Assembly (NCBI GenBank): GCA_965222175.1 | Contig: OZ244938.1 | Coordinates: forward strand, 4,278,001-4,342,000 | DNA: 64,000 nucleotides | From: NORP240 sp965222175 | GTDB taxonomy: Bacteria > Pseudomonadota > Gammaproteobacteria > Pseudomonadales > Pseudohongiellaceae | Direction: 5' to 3' | In this document: positions 45,400 to 54,814 of the stretch, in pieces | Layout: each line of letters begins with the position of its first letter | Numbering within the stretch: position 1 is the first letter of the stretch | Made by a program: the position numbers and the translations under genes | The notes under the pieces: model-generated | Database searches by the model: none | Seen by the model: the letters and a program-made list of their open reading frames with translations, nothing else | What the model was told of the DNA's origin: nothing

Positions 45400-46812
45400 A
45401 TGAGCAGTAACAAGGACGCCGACAAGCTCTGGGGCGGACGATTTTCCGAACCCACTGACCACTTTGTGGAACGCTTTACCGCTTCCGTAAATTTTGATCA
45501 GCGACTGTCACGGCAGGACATTGCCGGCTCCATCGCCCATGCACAGATGCTGCAAAAAGTCGGAGTCCTGACGGAAGATGAGGCATCGGCTATTGTCGAG
45601 GGATTGCAGGATATCGCCCGTGACATCAATGCGGGGAATTTCGACTGGTCTGTCGCCCTTGAAGACGTCCATATGAACATCGAGGCGGAGCTTACCCGAC
45701 GGATTGGCGTTACCGGTAAAAAACTGCACACCGGCCGCTCCCGCAACGACCAGGTGGCAACCGATATCCGTTTATACGTGAGAGAAGAAGCGGATACCAT
45801 GGGGACTTTGATCACCCGCCTGCAGCAGGCCCTGCTGAATCTTGCCGACCAGGAAGCGGACACCATTATGCCCGGCTTCACCCATCTGCAGACCGCCCAG
45901 CCGGTAACATTCGGCCATCACCTGATGGCCTGGTTCGAGATGCTGGACCGGGATTACGGCAGATTGATTGATTGTCGCAGGAGACTGAATCTTTCTCCCC
46001 TCGGCGCTGCGGCGCTGGCTGGCACCAGCTACCCCATTGACCGGGAGTTTACGGCGTCGGCCCTGGGTTTCGATGGACCCACCCGAAACTCCCTGGACTC
46101 CGTAAGCGATCGCGATTTCGCCATTGAACTGGCGGCCTTCGCCAGTATTCTGCTGACTCATCTTTCCCGGTTTTCCGAGGAACTGGTTTTATGGGCGTCG
46201 AGTCAGTTCAATTTTGTCGACCTGCCGGACAAATTTTGTACTGGTTCTTCAATAATGCCGCAGAAAAAAAACCCGGATGTGCCCGAGCTGGTGCGTGGCA
46301 AGACCGGGCGGGTGACCGGTCACCTGGTTTCGCTGCTGACCTTGATGAAATCCCAGCCACTGGCCTACAACAAGGACAACCAGGAAGACAAGGAACCGCT
46401 GTTCGACCTGATCGATACGGTGAAAGACTGCCTGAAAGCGTACGGTGACATGGTCCCCGAAATCAAAGCCAACCGCGACAGCATGCGCGACGCTGCTCTG
46501 CGTGGCTATGCCACTGCCACCGATCTCGCTGACTACCTGGTAAAACGGGGAATTCCCTTTCGCGACGCCCATGAGATTGTCGGTAAGTCCGTTGCCTATG
46601 GGCTTGACAGGGGCAAGGACCTCAGCGAGTTCGAACTGGCGGAATTCCATCAGTTCTCCACCAGAATCGAAGCTGACGTTTTCCGCCACCTGACCCTGGA
46701 GGGCTCCGTGGCTGCCCGCAATCATTCGGGAGGCACGGCGCCGGAACAGGTAAGGAAAGCCATTCAGCGGGCCAGGACCGACCTTGAATCCCGCGGCTCC
46801 CCTCAGCAATAG
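45400..46812 (+). CDS. argH: Argininosuccinate lyase
   Basis: A 470-residue fumarase-superfamily enzyme that releases arginine and fumarate in the last step of arginine synthesis. The signature GSSIMPQKKNPD contains the catalytic serine loop; TGRSRNDQVATD and GFTHLQTAQPVTFGHH (catalytic histidine) are also intact. Confidence 0.96.
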   Translation: MSSNKDADKLWGGRFSEPTDHFVERFTASVNFDQRLSRQDIAGSIAHAQMLQKVGVLTEDEASAIVEGLQDIARDINAGNFDWSVALEDVHMNIEAELTRRIGVTGKKLHTGRSRNDQVATDIRLYVREEADTMGTLITRLQQALLNLADQEADTIMPGFTHLQTAQPVTFGHHLMAWFEMLDRDYGRLIDCRRRLNLSPLGAAALAGTSYPIDREFTASALGFDGPTRNSLDSVSDRDFAIELAAFASILLTHLSRFSEELVLWASSQFNFVDLPDKFCTGSSIMPQKKNPDVPELVRGKTGRVTGHLVSLLTLMKSQPLAYNKDNQEDKEPLFDLIDTVKDCLKAYGDMVPEIKANRDSMRDAALRGYATATDLADYLVKRGIPFRDAHEIVGKSVAYGLDRGKDLSEFELAEFHQFSTRIEADVFRHLTLEGSVAARNHSGGTAPEQVRKAIQRARTDLESRGSPQQ

Positions 46813-46843
46813 TTTTTCAACAGCCTGTTAGTCAATGACCGGC

Positions 46844-46885
46844 AGGCAGTCGCGCTGAGTCACCGACAGGATCGCACTGCCTTTC
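46844..46885 (+). terminator. Possible terminator after argH
   Basis: AGGCAGT (46844-46850) pairs with ACTGCCT (46876-46882), continuing by three more pairs after a one-base bulge. TTT follows. It lies in the convergent gap with the Deg protease and could serve both strands. The U-tract is short. Confidence 0.35.
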
Positions 46886-46902
46886 CGGGAGACTGAACAC
46901 CA

Positions 46903-47979
46903 TCATTCAGGTGGTGGCATCAGGCGAACCTGGTATTCCAGGTTCTGGTTCGCACGTCGGGACAGTACCGTGACCACGTCACCCGCCCGGTGATTTTCCA
47001 GCACGGTCAACAGGTCGTCTTCATTCCGGACCGGGGTGTCGTCGATGGCCACGATCACATCGCCCAGCAGCCAGCCGCGACTTCCCTGAGTGAGACCGCG
47101 CATCCCCTGTCTGTCCAGGTCGCCGCCCGGGACAACATCCAGGACGATGACGCCTTCTATGCCGTTGGTCCGCCGATAGTAGTCGGCCTGGGCCTGGGAA
47201 AACAGGGAAACTCCCAGTACCGGTGTCTGCACCTTGCCGTACCTTATAAGGTCCGGGACAATCTTGCGCACGGTGTTGATGGGAATGGCGAAACCGATGC
47301 CGGAACTGGCACCGCTGGGACTGTAGATGGCCGTGTTGACCCCGATGAGCTCGCCCAGGGAATTGAGCAATGGTCCACCGGAATTGCCGGGATTGATGGC
47401 GGCATCGGTCTGGATCACGTCACGGATCTTGCGGCGGGTCATGGAATTGATTTCGCGGCCCAGGGCACTGACCACGCCTACCGTCATGGTGGTATCCAGG
47501 CCAAAGGGATTACCGATGGCAATCACCTTGCGACCCACCTCGAGAAGTGACGAATCACCCAGCCTTACCGGTACCAGCTGTTCCGGAGGCGCATCGATTT
47601 TCAGTACGGCGAGGTCCTTGTTGGGTTCGAAACCCACCGGAGTGGCATCGTATGTGGTGCCGTCGTGCAGCGTCACGGTAACCCGGTTGGCTTGCTGGAC
47701 AACGTGGTAGTTGGTCACAACATAGCCGTCCTTGTTCCAGATGAAACCCGAACCACTGCCCTGGGGAACTTCCTGGGGATTCAGTGAATAAATCGAGCGA
47801 ACCAGGCGCGAGTTGGTAATAAACACCACGGAGGGGCTGGCCTGCTTGAAGACCTGGATATTGTTTTCTTCGTCATTGGTCCTGAAGTCCTGGTAATCCT
47901 GGGCTGCAACGAAACCGACGGGTACCGCCACCAGTGAAAGGGTCAACAGAATAAGTAATTGCCTGAAAAATCTATGCAT
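46903..47979 (-). CDS. Exported Deg/HtrA-type serine protease with one PDZ domain
   Basis: A 358-residue periplasmic protease. A GGAGG-containing ribosome site precedes ATG at 47979. A signal peptide (LLILLTLSLVAVPVGFVAAQ) is followed by a trypsin-like domain with the full triad: YVVTNYHVV (His), NKDLAVLKI (Asp), and DAAINPGNSGGPLLN (Ser). One C-terminal PDZ domain (GVSLFSQAQADYYRR, GWLLGDVIVAIDDTPVRNEDDL) makes it DegS-like in size, but it has a cleavable signal and closely resembles the HhoA/Deg1 group. It may degrade misfolded envelope proteins. Confidence 0.9.
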   Translation of the reverse strand: MHRFFRQLLILLTLSLVAVPVGFVAAQDYQDFRTNDEENNIQVFKQASPSVVFITNSRLVRSIYSLNPQEVPQGSGSGFIWNKDGYVVTNYHVVQQANRVTVTLHDGTTYDATPVGFEPNKDLAVLKIDAPPEQLVPVRLGDSSLLEVGRKVIAIGNPFGLDTTMTVGVVSALGREINSMTRRKIRDVIQTDAAINPGNSGGPLLNSLGELIGVNTAIYSPSGASSGIGFAIPINTVRKIVPDLIRYGKVQTPVLGVSLFSQAQADYYRRTNGIEGVIVLDVVPGGDLDRQGMRGLTQGSRGWLLGDVIVAIDDTPVRNEDDLLTVLENHRAGDVVTVLSRRANQNLEYQVRLMPPPE

Positions 47980-48132
47980 GGGCTCCTCCACGCTATGCCG
48001 CCAGCGCGCTGTCTGACATCAGACCGGCAGGTCGGCTTTCGGTGTTCCAGCTGTATTCCGCCAGCCCACGGCGCGCAGCCACCGCGGAACAGTCTTGGTT
48101 GCCTCGCCCTGACCGGCCCCTTCGGGGGGACC

Positions 48133-48216
48133 TGTCGGGCGCCACTGCGGTGTTGTCGCGCTTGGCAAGGGCGACGGCCATTCCCGGCGCACGACGCCTT
48201 GCAGTAGCGCCCGACA
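48133..48216. repeat. 84-bp inverted-repeat element (MITE/REPIN-like)
   Basis: TGTCGGGCGCCACTGC (48133-48148) and GCAGTAGCGCCCGACA (48201-48216) form a 16-position stem with a single mismatch, with a 52-bp loop. The same arm recurs at 52610-52630. It lies in the 327-bp gap between the protease and ABC-F genes, which holds no gene. Confidence 0.6.
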
Positions 48217-48246
48217 GACTCCCGCAGAGCACTTCCATAATTAGAC

Positions 48247-48260
48247 AGAGGTTCCTTAAA
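48247..48260 (-). repeat. TTAAGGAACCTCTG dispersed repeat copy
   Basis: An exact TTAAGGAACCTCTG on the minus strand, 47 bp after the ABC-F stop, next to the 84-bp palindrome. Confidence 0.55.
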
Positions 48261-48306
48261 AATAGGACCGACTGCTGCGAAATTCAAGAGTGCCAGGCGG
48301 TCCCTG

Positions 48307-50205
48307 TTACTGGTCCTGGTAAGCCTCGCTGAGTTCCAGCCATTTTTCCTCCAGGTCGACAAGCCGGCTGCGCAGTTCACCCTGCTCCTGCAGCAGCTGC
48401 TTGAGCTGTCGGCGATTGGCCTCCTCGTAAAGTTCGGTGTCCAGCAGGGTTTCGTCCAGGGCGGCCAGTTCAGTGCCGGTTTTTTCCATCTCCCGTTCCA
48501 GCCTGTTGATTTCTTTTTTCAGCGGCGCAAGTTCCTGCCGTCGGGCAGCAGCCTGCTGGCGTTGGGCACGCCGGTCACGGGCGGGCTCGGTAGCGGCGGT
48601 GCTGTCCTTCTGATTGCGGTCCTGCTGACCCCTCGCCGATTCAGTCTGTACCAGTCTCTCGTAGTCCACCAGGTCTCCCGCGTAGACATCGAGAGCGCCG
48701 TCGCGAATCAGGTAAAAATCGTTTACCGTGCTGTTCAGCAGATGGCGGTCGTGAGACACAATGATTACGGCACCCTGGAACTCCTGCAGCGCCACGGTCA
48801 ATGCCTGCCGCATTTCCAGGTCCAGGTGGTTGGTAGGTTCATCCAGCAGCAGCAGGCTCGGCCTCTGCCAGGCAATCATGGCCAGCGCCAGCCGGACTTT
48901 CTCGCCACCGGAAAACGTTTCGATCCTGCTGTCAATGTGGTCTTTGCGGAAATCGAAGCCACCCAGGTAATCCCGGGCGGACTGTTCACTGGCAGCGGCA
49001 TCGAGACGCAGAAACATTTCCAGCGGAGTACTGCGGGCATCCAGGACATCGACCTGGTGCTGGGCGAAATAGCCGATCTGCAGATGTCGCGCCCGGGTAA
49101 TATCGCCGGCCAGGGGCGACAGCTCACCGGCGAGCACCTTCAGCAGCGTTGACTTGCCACAGCCGTTCACGCCCAGCAGGCCGATCCTGCTGCTGTCCTG
49201 TATGGCAAGATTGATGCCCTGCAAAAGCGGCTTTTCAGTAAAGCCGATTGCCAGATCGCGAAGAGTCAGCTGGTGCTCGGGTATCCGGTCGGGTTCCCGG
49301 AAGCGAAACCGGAACGGCGAATCGACATGCGCCAGTTCGATGTCCTCCATCCGTTCCAGTTCCTTGATGCGGCTTTGCGCCTGTTTTGCCTTGGACGCCT
49401 TGGCCCTGAAGCGCCTGACAAAATCTTCGATTTCGCTGCGTCGACGCAGCTGTTTCTCGTAGAAGGATTTTTCCAGCGCCATGCGGGCGGCGCGCTGTTT
49501 TTCGAATTCCGTGAAGTTTCCCCGGTACAGCTGCAGTCTGCCATTCTCGAAGCTGATGACAAAGCCGATGACCCGATCAAGAAACGCCCGATCGTGGGAA
49601 ATTATAAGCAGCGTTCCCTGGTAGGCGATCAACCACTGCTCCAGCCACAGAGTCGCCTCCAGGTCCAGGTGGTTGGTTGGCTCGTCCAGCAGCAGCAGAT
49701 CGGAAGGACTCATGAGGGCGGCAGCCAGATTCAGCCGTACGCGCCAGCCGCCGGAAAAACGGCGTACCGGCATTTCGAACTGCTCTGGTGTAAATCCCAG
49801 TCCGGACAGCAGCTTCTCGGCCCGGTGAGTCACCGTGTAGCCATCGATCCGATCCAGGGCGTCATGGAGTCGGGCAACACCATGGGCATTGCCCGCCTGC
49901 TCCGCCTGTTGTAACTGGCGCTGTAACGTGCGAAACCGGGCGTCGCCATCGATGACATGATCCACTGCCGTGCGCGAGCTGCCGCCGGTTTCCTGGGCCA
50001 TGGCGGCAATACACAGGTCATCGGGACTGCCCAGGTCGCCCTTGTCCAGGCCCAGGGTACCCTGCAGGCAGGCGAAAAGACTGGATTTACCGCAGCCGTT
50101 TCGGCCCACCACGCCCAGTTTCTGACCATGGTGAATGGTCAAACCGGCATCGGCAAACAGGACCTTGGAGCCCCGCATCAGGGTCGCGTTACTGAGAGTA
50201 ATCAT
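48307..50205 (-). CDS. yheS: ABC-F family ATPase, YheS-like
   Basis: A 632-residue soluble protein with two ATPase domains and no membrane part. Walker A sites are VVGRNGCGKSSLF and LLGVNGCGKSTLL; ABC signatures are RRFSGGWRVRLNLA and TFSGGEKVRLALA; the linker (P-site tRNA interaction motif) carries many charged residues between the domains. ABC-F proteins act on the ribosome. The charged C-terminal coiled coil (QELAPLKKEINRLEREMEKTGTEL) supports YheS rather than EttA. It diverges from the two-component genes. Confidence 0.9.
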   Translation of the reverse strand: MITLSNATLMRGSKVLFADAGLTIHHGQKLGVVGRNGCGKSSLFACLQGTLGLDKGDLGSPDDLCIAAMAQETGGSSRTAVDHVIDGDARFRTLQRQLQQAEQAGNAHGVARLHDALDRIDGYTVTHRAEKLLSGLGFTPEQFEMPVRRFSGGWRVRLNLAAALMSPSDLLLLDEPTNHLDLEATLWLEQWLIAYQGTLLIISHDRAFLDRVIGFVISFENGRLQLYRGNFTEFEKQRAARMALEKSFYEKQLRRRSEIEDFVRRFRAKASKAKQAQSRIKELERMEDIELAHVDSPFRFRFREPDRIPEHQLTLRDLAIGFTEKPLLQGINLAIQDSSRIGLLGVNGCGKSTLLKVLAGELSPLAGDITRARHLQIGYFAQHQVDVLDARSTPLEMFLRLDAAASEQSARDYLGGFDFRKDHIDSRIETFSGGEKVRLALAMIAWQRPSLLLLDEPTNHLDLEMRQALTVALQEFQGAVIIVSHDRHLLNSTVNDFYLIRDGALDVYAGDLVDYERLVQTESARGQQDRNQKDSTAATEPARDRRAQRQQAAARRQELAPLKKEINRLEREMEKTGTELAALDETLLDTELYEEANRRQLKQLLQEQGELRSRLVDLEEKWLELSEAYQDQ

Positions 50206-50266
50206 GATTGTCGCAGACCAGGCCGACAGGCCGACAATGCTTCAGGTCCGCTATCGGGGTAACTCA

Positions 50267-50295
50267 TTGATTTCGACAGTCCTTACTCGTACTAT
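50267..50295 (+). promoter_or_regulatory. Candidate sigma-70 promoter of the two-component operon
   Basis: TTGATT (50267-50272), 17-bp spacer, TACTAT (50290-50295), about 118 bp before the response regulator start. Confidence 0.5.
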
Positions 50296-50412
50296 TGCTG
50301 GGTTAATGGAGTCAGCCTGCAGGCATGTGATTCCGCATAAGCATAATTATAAGCCATTGCCGTATTTTTAAAGTGCCGCCTTCGGTCCTTTCATCGGGAT
50401 TACCTGCCATCT

Positions 50413-51114
50413 ATGAAAAAAATCCTGATTATCGACGACGATGAGAAGCTTGGACAACTGCTGACTCAGTACCTTGAACGCTACGAAATGGAAGTTCATG
50501 TCGCCCACACCCCGTCTCGCGGCTTCGAACTGTTGAAACGTGTCAAGCCTGACCTGCTGATCCTGGACGTCATGCTGCCGGAAAAAGACGGCTTTGAAAT
50601 CTGTCGTGAAATTCGTGCCAAGTCTTCCCTTTATGGCCAGTTACCGATAATGATGCTGACCGCCCATGGCGAAGTTACCGACCGCATTGTCGGCCTGGAA
50701 CTGGGGGCGGACGATTATCTGCCCAAACCGTTCGAGCCAAGAGAGCTGGTGGCAAGGATTCAGAACATCCTTCGCAGGGCCGGGGACGAGGGCGGCACGC
50801 CGAAGGAAATCAAACCCGTTGATGGCCTGGAGATCGACGTTTCGCGACGCGAAGCAAAACTCGATGGTGAATTGCTGGAACTGACCACGATGGAGTATGA
50901 GCTGCTGGTGCTGTTCATGCAATCACCCAATAAGACTTTCACCCGAGACGAGCTGATGAACAGGTTGCGCGGTATCGATGCGGAACTTTTTTCACGAGCC
51001 GTCGATACCCTGGTCAGTCGCCTGCGGCACAAGTTGAAGGATACGTCTAAAACACCGCGGTTTATCAAAACCGTGTGGGGACGTGGCTACACTTTTGTCG
51101 GGGCGGATAAATGA
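50413..51114 (+). CDS. OmpR-family response regulator
   Basis: A 233-residue transcription regulator. The receiver domain has acidic residues D8-D10 (LIIDDDEKLG), phospho-acceptor D52 (LILDVMLPEKDG), threonine in MLTAHGE and lysine in DDYLPKPFEP. The C-terminal winged helix ends with RFIKTVWGRGYTFVG. It overlaps the histidine kinase by ATGA, so they form one signalling pair. Its sequence is close to the RstA/CpxR group. Target genes are unknown. Confidence 0.93.
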   Translation: MKKILIIDDDEKLGQLLTQYLERYEMEVHVAHTPSRGFELLKRVKPDLLILDVMLPEKDGFEICREIRAKSSLYGQLPIMMLTAHGEVTDRIVGLELGADDYLPKPFEPRELVARIQNILRRAGDEGGTPKEIKPVDGLEIDVSRREAKLDGELLELTTMEYELLVLFMQSPNKTFTRDELMNRLRGIDAELFSRAVDTLVSRLRHKLKDTSKTPRFIKTVWGRGYTFVGADK

Positions 51115-52445
51115 CGCCACTGCTAAACCAGGTCAAACGCTCATTATTTCTTCGCCTGCTGCTGATATTCGGCGGCACTGTTGTCCTGATATTCGCCATA
51201 ATTTATGTCTCACTGCAGCAGCTCAACCAGATCAACAACAACCAGATAATTGAAATTCCGGACTATTTCGTCCGCAATTTCGAAACGATTATCATCGATG
51301 ACATCGGCACTCCGCCGGACCTGGAAGTGGCCGCCCTGCTGGCACAGGACCTGGAGTGGACAATCCGCATTGAACATCCCGCCATGGTCTGGCGTTCTGA
51401 CAATGATTACCGGCTACCGGTGGAACTGGCGGAATTCAGCCGGACCTTGTCCGGGGGTGCAGAAATCCGCACCTGGAACGGCGAAGACGTTATCGTTGTC
51501 GATCGCAACAATTACCGATTCTACATGCACCAGCGCTACCTCGATTCCACCGATTTCAACTATGTCGTCCTGTATTCCGGACTGGGGCTGGCGGCGATCG
51601 TGCTGTTCCTGAACTACTTTCTGATCAGTCGTTTGCTGGCACCGGTCAGATTGCTGAAACAGGGTGCCGAGAAAATACAGCACGGTGATCTGGGCTACCG
51701 GGTGCAAACCGACCGGCAGGACGAACTTGGCGAACTGACTGCCAGCGTCAATCACATGGCAGACTCGCTGCAATCCATGCTGGAAGCGAAACGCCAGCTG
51801 TTACTGGCTATCAGCCATGAATTGAGGACCCCGATCACGCGGGCAAAACTGCAGCTGGAGTTCATGGACGACGAACAGACCAGGGACGCACTGCTGGACG
51901 ACATCAACGAGATCGATCTGCTGATCTCCGATCTGCTGGAAGCCGAAAGACTGAACAACACGCATTCGGTCCTGGTGACAGAAACCGTGGAACTGTCAGC
52001 GTTTATCCGGTCCGTCGTGGAGACCTTTACCAGTGACAGCTCGGAAATCCGCTTCAACGGCCTGGAAAGAGATGAAGAGGTGACCCTGGACAAGCTGCGA
52101 ATCCGCCTGCTGGTCACCAACCTGCTGAATAATGCCGTGCGTCATGGTCGCGGCAGACCCATCGAGGTCTCCTTGCGGTTCGGTAACGAAGTAGCCACCA
52201 TTGTGGTTCAGGATCAGGGCGAAGGAATTGCCGAGGAGCACCTGGCAGACATTACCGAACCGTTCTATCGTGCTGACAGCGCCCGGCAACGCAATACCGG
52301 CGGGTTTGGCCTGGGCCTGTATCTTTGCAAGCTGATCGCCGAGGCCCACGGCGGCACTATCGACATCCACAGCGTAGTTAACGAAGGCACGAGAATTGAA
52401 GTTGAAATTCCGCGGCAGCCACCGGAATTCAAAACCACGAATTGA
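51111..52445 (+). CDS. Membrane sensor histidine kinase
   Basis: A 444-residue partner of the preceding regulator. First helix LLLIFGGTVVLIFAIIYVSL, a periplasmic sensor of about 110 residues, second helix YVVLYSGLGLAAIVLFLNYFLI, HAMP (LLAPVRLLKQGAEKIQHGDLGYRV), HisKA with the phosphorylated histidine in LLAISHELRTPITRAK, then HATPase boxes NLLNNAVRHG, VQDQGEGI and GGFGLGLYLCKLI. The sensed signal is not evident. Confidence 0.93.
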   Translation: MTPLLNQVKRSLFLRLLLIFGGTVVLIFAIIYVSLQQLNQINNNQIIEIPDYFVRNFETIIIDDIGTPPDLEVAALLAQDLEWTIRIEHPAMVWRSDNDYRLPVELAEFSRTLSGGAEIRTWNGEDVIVVDRNNYRFYMHQRYLDSTDFNYVVLYSGLGLAAIVLFLNYFLISRLLAPVRLLKQGAEKIQHGDLGYRVQTDRQDELGELTASVNHMADSLQSMLEAKRQLLLAISHELRTPITRAKLQLEFMDDEQTRDALLDDINEIDLLISDLLEAERLNNTHSVLVTETVELSAFIRSVVETFTSDSSEIRFNGLERDEEVTLDKLRIRLLVTNLLNNAVRHGRGRPIEVSLRFGNEVATIVVQDQGEGIAEEHLADITEPFYRADSARQRNTGGFGLGLYLCKLIAEAHGGTIDIHSVVNEGTRIEVEIPRQPPEFKTTN

Positions 52446-52609
52446 AATACGTAATGAGCGCAGCCTGGACGAGGTGAAAACTGTCTAAAAAGTGCAGTTT
52501 ACCCGGTCTAAATGCGCAGTTTGAGAAAGTTCGCAACGACGTATTGGTAAGCCCAATAGATTTCAAAAGCCTGCCAGGCAATTTCTGAGTAAGTATGGAA
52601 GGGTTCTGC

Positions 52610-52652
52610 GAGTCTGTCGGGCGCCATTGCCAGGCAGGGCAGCCCGGCAATG
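52610..52652. repeat. GTCTGTCGGGCGCC-type palindromic repeat, second locus
   Basis: GAGTCTGTCGGGCGCC (52610-52625) repeats the arm of the 48.1-kb element. GGCGCCATTGCC and GGCAATGCGCC pair with one bulge. It lies between the convergent histidine kinase and GldG-like genes. Confidence 0.55.
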
Positions 52653-52665
52653 CGCCTCGCGGCAT

Positions 52666-54732
52666 TTATGCCGCCTGCTGTTTGCGACGCTGGGCTCTCA
52701 GGTAGGCGAGTACCAGGGCTGCCACTGTCAGCAGGAATGGCACCAGGAACGTATTCAGGATCATCAGGTTTCTGCCCAGCCGTTCAATATCCGCATTCAG
52801 CTGAAATCGTACTTCGCGAAGGCGACGACGGGTTTCCAGGATTTCGCCATTCACCCGGTCGATTTCCTGCTGCACTTCCGGAGTAATCTGCAGTATCGGA
52901 TTACCTTCTTCGTCCTGGCTCAGTTCATTGAGGGTCTCTTCCGAAGCAGACAGCGTGTCCAGCAATTCGGCTTCTTCCTGACGCAGCCGATCATCGGCTT
53001 CACGCTGCAGATCAAGCACACGCGTGAAAGGCCTGGAGTAGCGGCCCCGACTGCGAATGCTGACCAGATCGGCACCACCGCTGAGATTGTCCAGTGAATT
53101 GATTACGAAATCGCCGTTGTTGGCGAACGGGCGTGGAATCCGTTGACCCAGAAACTGTGCGACCTGGACCCAGAGACGGTCGCTCAGAATATCGGTGTCC
53201 GCGACAAGAATGATATTGACATCGCCGGCAGACTCGACCAGGTGCTCGCGGACCACTTCATCGTCGGCTTCTTCCGCTTCCGTTGCATCCTGGTCACCGC
53301 TATCCGCCACTTCGACCTGTTCATCCGCAGACGCCGCGTCGTCGCCAGCAGCGGCTTCCGCCTCCTGGTCGGCAACCTCTTCTCCGGCATCCTCTGCCGT
53401 TTCCTGGCCATCATCTTCTGCACCCTCCGCCTCTTCGGGAACAGGTGCCCCATCGGGAAACGCGGTATTTATTGCGCCGCTGACCCGGGCGGCAATGGTG
53501 AAACGTTGATCCGCCGATTCGAACTCGTCAAACAGCACGGACGGGTCGTCCACGTCCTGGAACAGGCCGAGATCCATCAGCATGGCATTGTTGCTGGACT
53601 GGATCAGCGGTTCGAACCGGGTGCCGGCATCTTCCATCGGACCTATGGCGCCGGTTGAAGCCAGGTTGATGGATTCCAGCCGGCTGGTAATGACATCTTC
53701 CGTGGTGAGACCGTTGCGCTGTATCCCCAGCATACCCAGGTGGGCAATGGGGCGCGAACCCTGGCCCAACATCACCCGCAAGGCCAGGTCGGCATCTGTC
53801 AGTACCTTGATACTGTCGTATTCGACGCCCCAGGCGGACAGCAGATCCGGAATGTCGGAACTGACACCGGCGGGGATACGGGTGCCGAACTGGGAGCGCT
53901 CGATCATGGACTCTGCATTGGGATCTAGAAACACCATGGCCTTGCCATTGCGCAGGACATGTTGGTCGATGGCGTAACGCATCTGGTCGGACAGCCCCTC
54001 AGGATGCACGATAAACAGGATGTCGATATCCTCGTCAATTTCGCCGGAAGCGATATCCACCCGCCGCACCTCGTAAAGCTGGCGCATGATGTCCATGACC
54101 ATCCACGCTGGCGTGGGTTGGCCAAAGGCGGGGTTGAAGCCGCCGTCTATATCCAGCTCAGTTATCAGTCCAACCACCTGGCGATCCGGATTTTCCACCC
54201 GCGTTATGAGCTTCATGAACTCATATTCCAGAAATTCTTCCTGGTCCGGCCTGATCAACGGCATGGTTTCCGACACCCTGGCTGCCATGGGTACGTCTTC
54301 ATCACCCGAGTCCTCGACGGCTACCAGACCGAAATAGACTTCCTCTCCACCCTGGGAAATGGGAACCGACTGAATGCCAAACCCGGTGGCCAGATCCTCA
54401 TCCTCGGAAAACGGTTCCGGGTCCACCACTCGCAGGGACAGGTTGCCATTACTGGCAAGTACGATCTCCTCGAGTAATTCCTCGACCCGATTGGCGTAAC
54501 TTCGAATCTGCGGTACGTCTTCCGTGGCCTGGTCGGAATAGAAGAATATAAGTTCAATGGGCCGGTCAAGGCTGGAGACGATATTGCGTGTGCCATCGGA
54601 CAGGGAATACAGATTGTCTTCGGTCAGGTCAATCCGGACCGACGGCAGCAGGCTGATAATAAGGACCGAAAACAGCAGGAACACTGCAATGGAAAGGAGA
54701 CCGGTAGTGGAAAATAACGTTTTACTGTTCAT
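52666..54732 (-). CDS. GldG-like component of an ABC transport system
   Basis: A 688-residue protein with an N-terminal helix (LLSIAVFLLFSVLIISLLP), a large extracytoplasmic GldG-type domain (DEDLATGFGIQSVPISQGGEEVYFGLV, VVGLITELDIDGGF, MVFLDPNAESMIERSQFG) and a C-terminal helix (LNTFLVPFLLTVAALVLAYLRAQRR). About residues 432-492 are an extremely acidic Glu/Asp/Ala stretch, probably disordered. In Bacteroidetes GldG works with GldA and GldF in gliding; in Gammaproteobacteria the same trio is non-gliding and of unknown cargo. Third gene of the ATPase-permease-GldG operon. Confidence 0.88.
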   Translation of the reverse strand: MNSKTLFSTTGLLSIAVFLLFSVLIISLLPSVRIDLTEDNLYSLSDGTRNIVSSLDRPIELIFFYSDQATEDVPQIRSYANRVEELLEEIVLASNGNLSLRVVDPEPFSEDEDLATGFGIQSVPISQGGEEVYFGLVAVEDSGDEDVPMAARVSETMPLIRPDQEEFLEYEFMKLITRVENPDRQVVGLITELDIDGGFNPAFGQPTPAWMVMDIMRQLYEVRRVDIASGEIDEDIDILFIVHPEGLSDQMRYAIDQHVLRNGKAMVFLDPNAESMIERSQFGTRIPAGVSSDIPDLLSAWGVEYDSIKVLTDADLALRVMLGQGSRPIAHLGMLGIQRNGLTTEDVITSRLESINLASTGAIGPMEDAGTRFEPLIQSSNNAMLMDLGLFQDVDDPSVLFDEFESADQRFTIAARVSGAINTAFPDGAPVPEEAEGAEDDGQETAEDAGEEVADQEAEAAAGDDAASADEQVEVADSGDQDATEAEEADDEVVREHLVESAGDVNIILVADTDILSDRLWVQVAQFLGQRIPRPFANNGDFVINSLDNLSGGADLVSIRSRGRYSRPFTRVLDLQREADDRLRQEEAELLDTLSASEETLNELSQDEEGNPILQITPEVQQEIDRVNGEILETRRRLREVRFQLNADIERLGRNLMILNTFLVPFLLTVAALVLAYLRAQRRKQQAA

Positions 54733-54814
54733 AGTCGGCTTCTCTAACGCTTCTTTCTGGCAAATCGAAGTGGTCGCTTCAAAAGCCCGGGTTCACGAAT
54801 TTCGGTTAAACGGA

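Noticed and set aside
47943..48380. 145-codon minus-strand frame in the protease/ABC-F gap
   Set aside because: It spans the palindromic repeat and overlaps both neighbours; its sequence is low in hydrophobic residues and matches no family.
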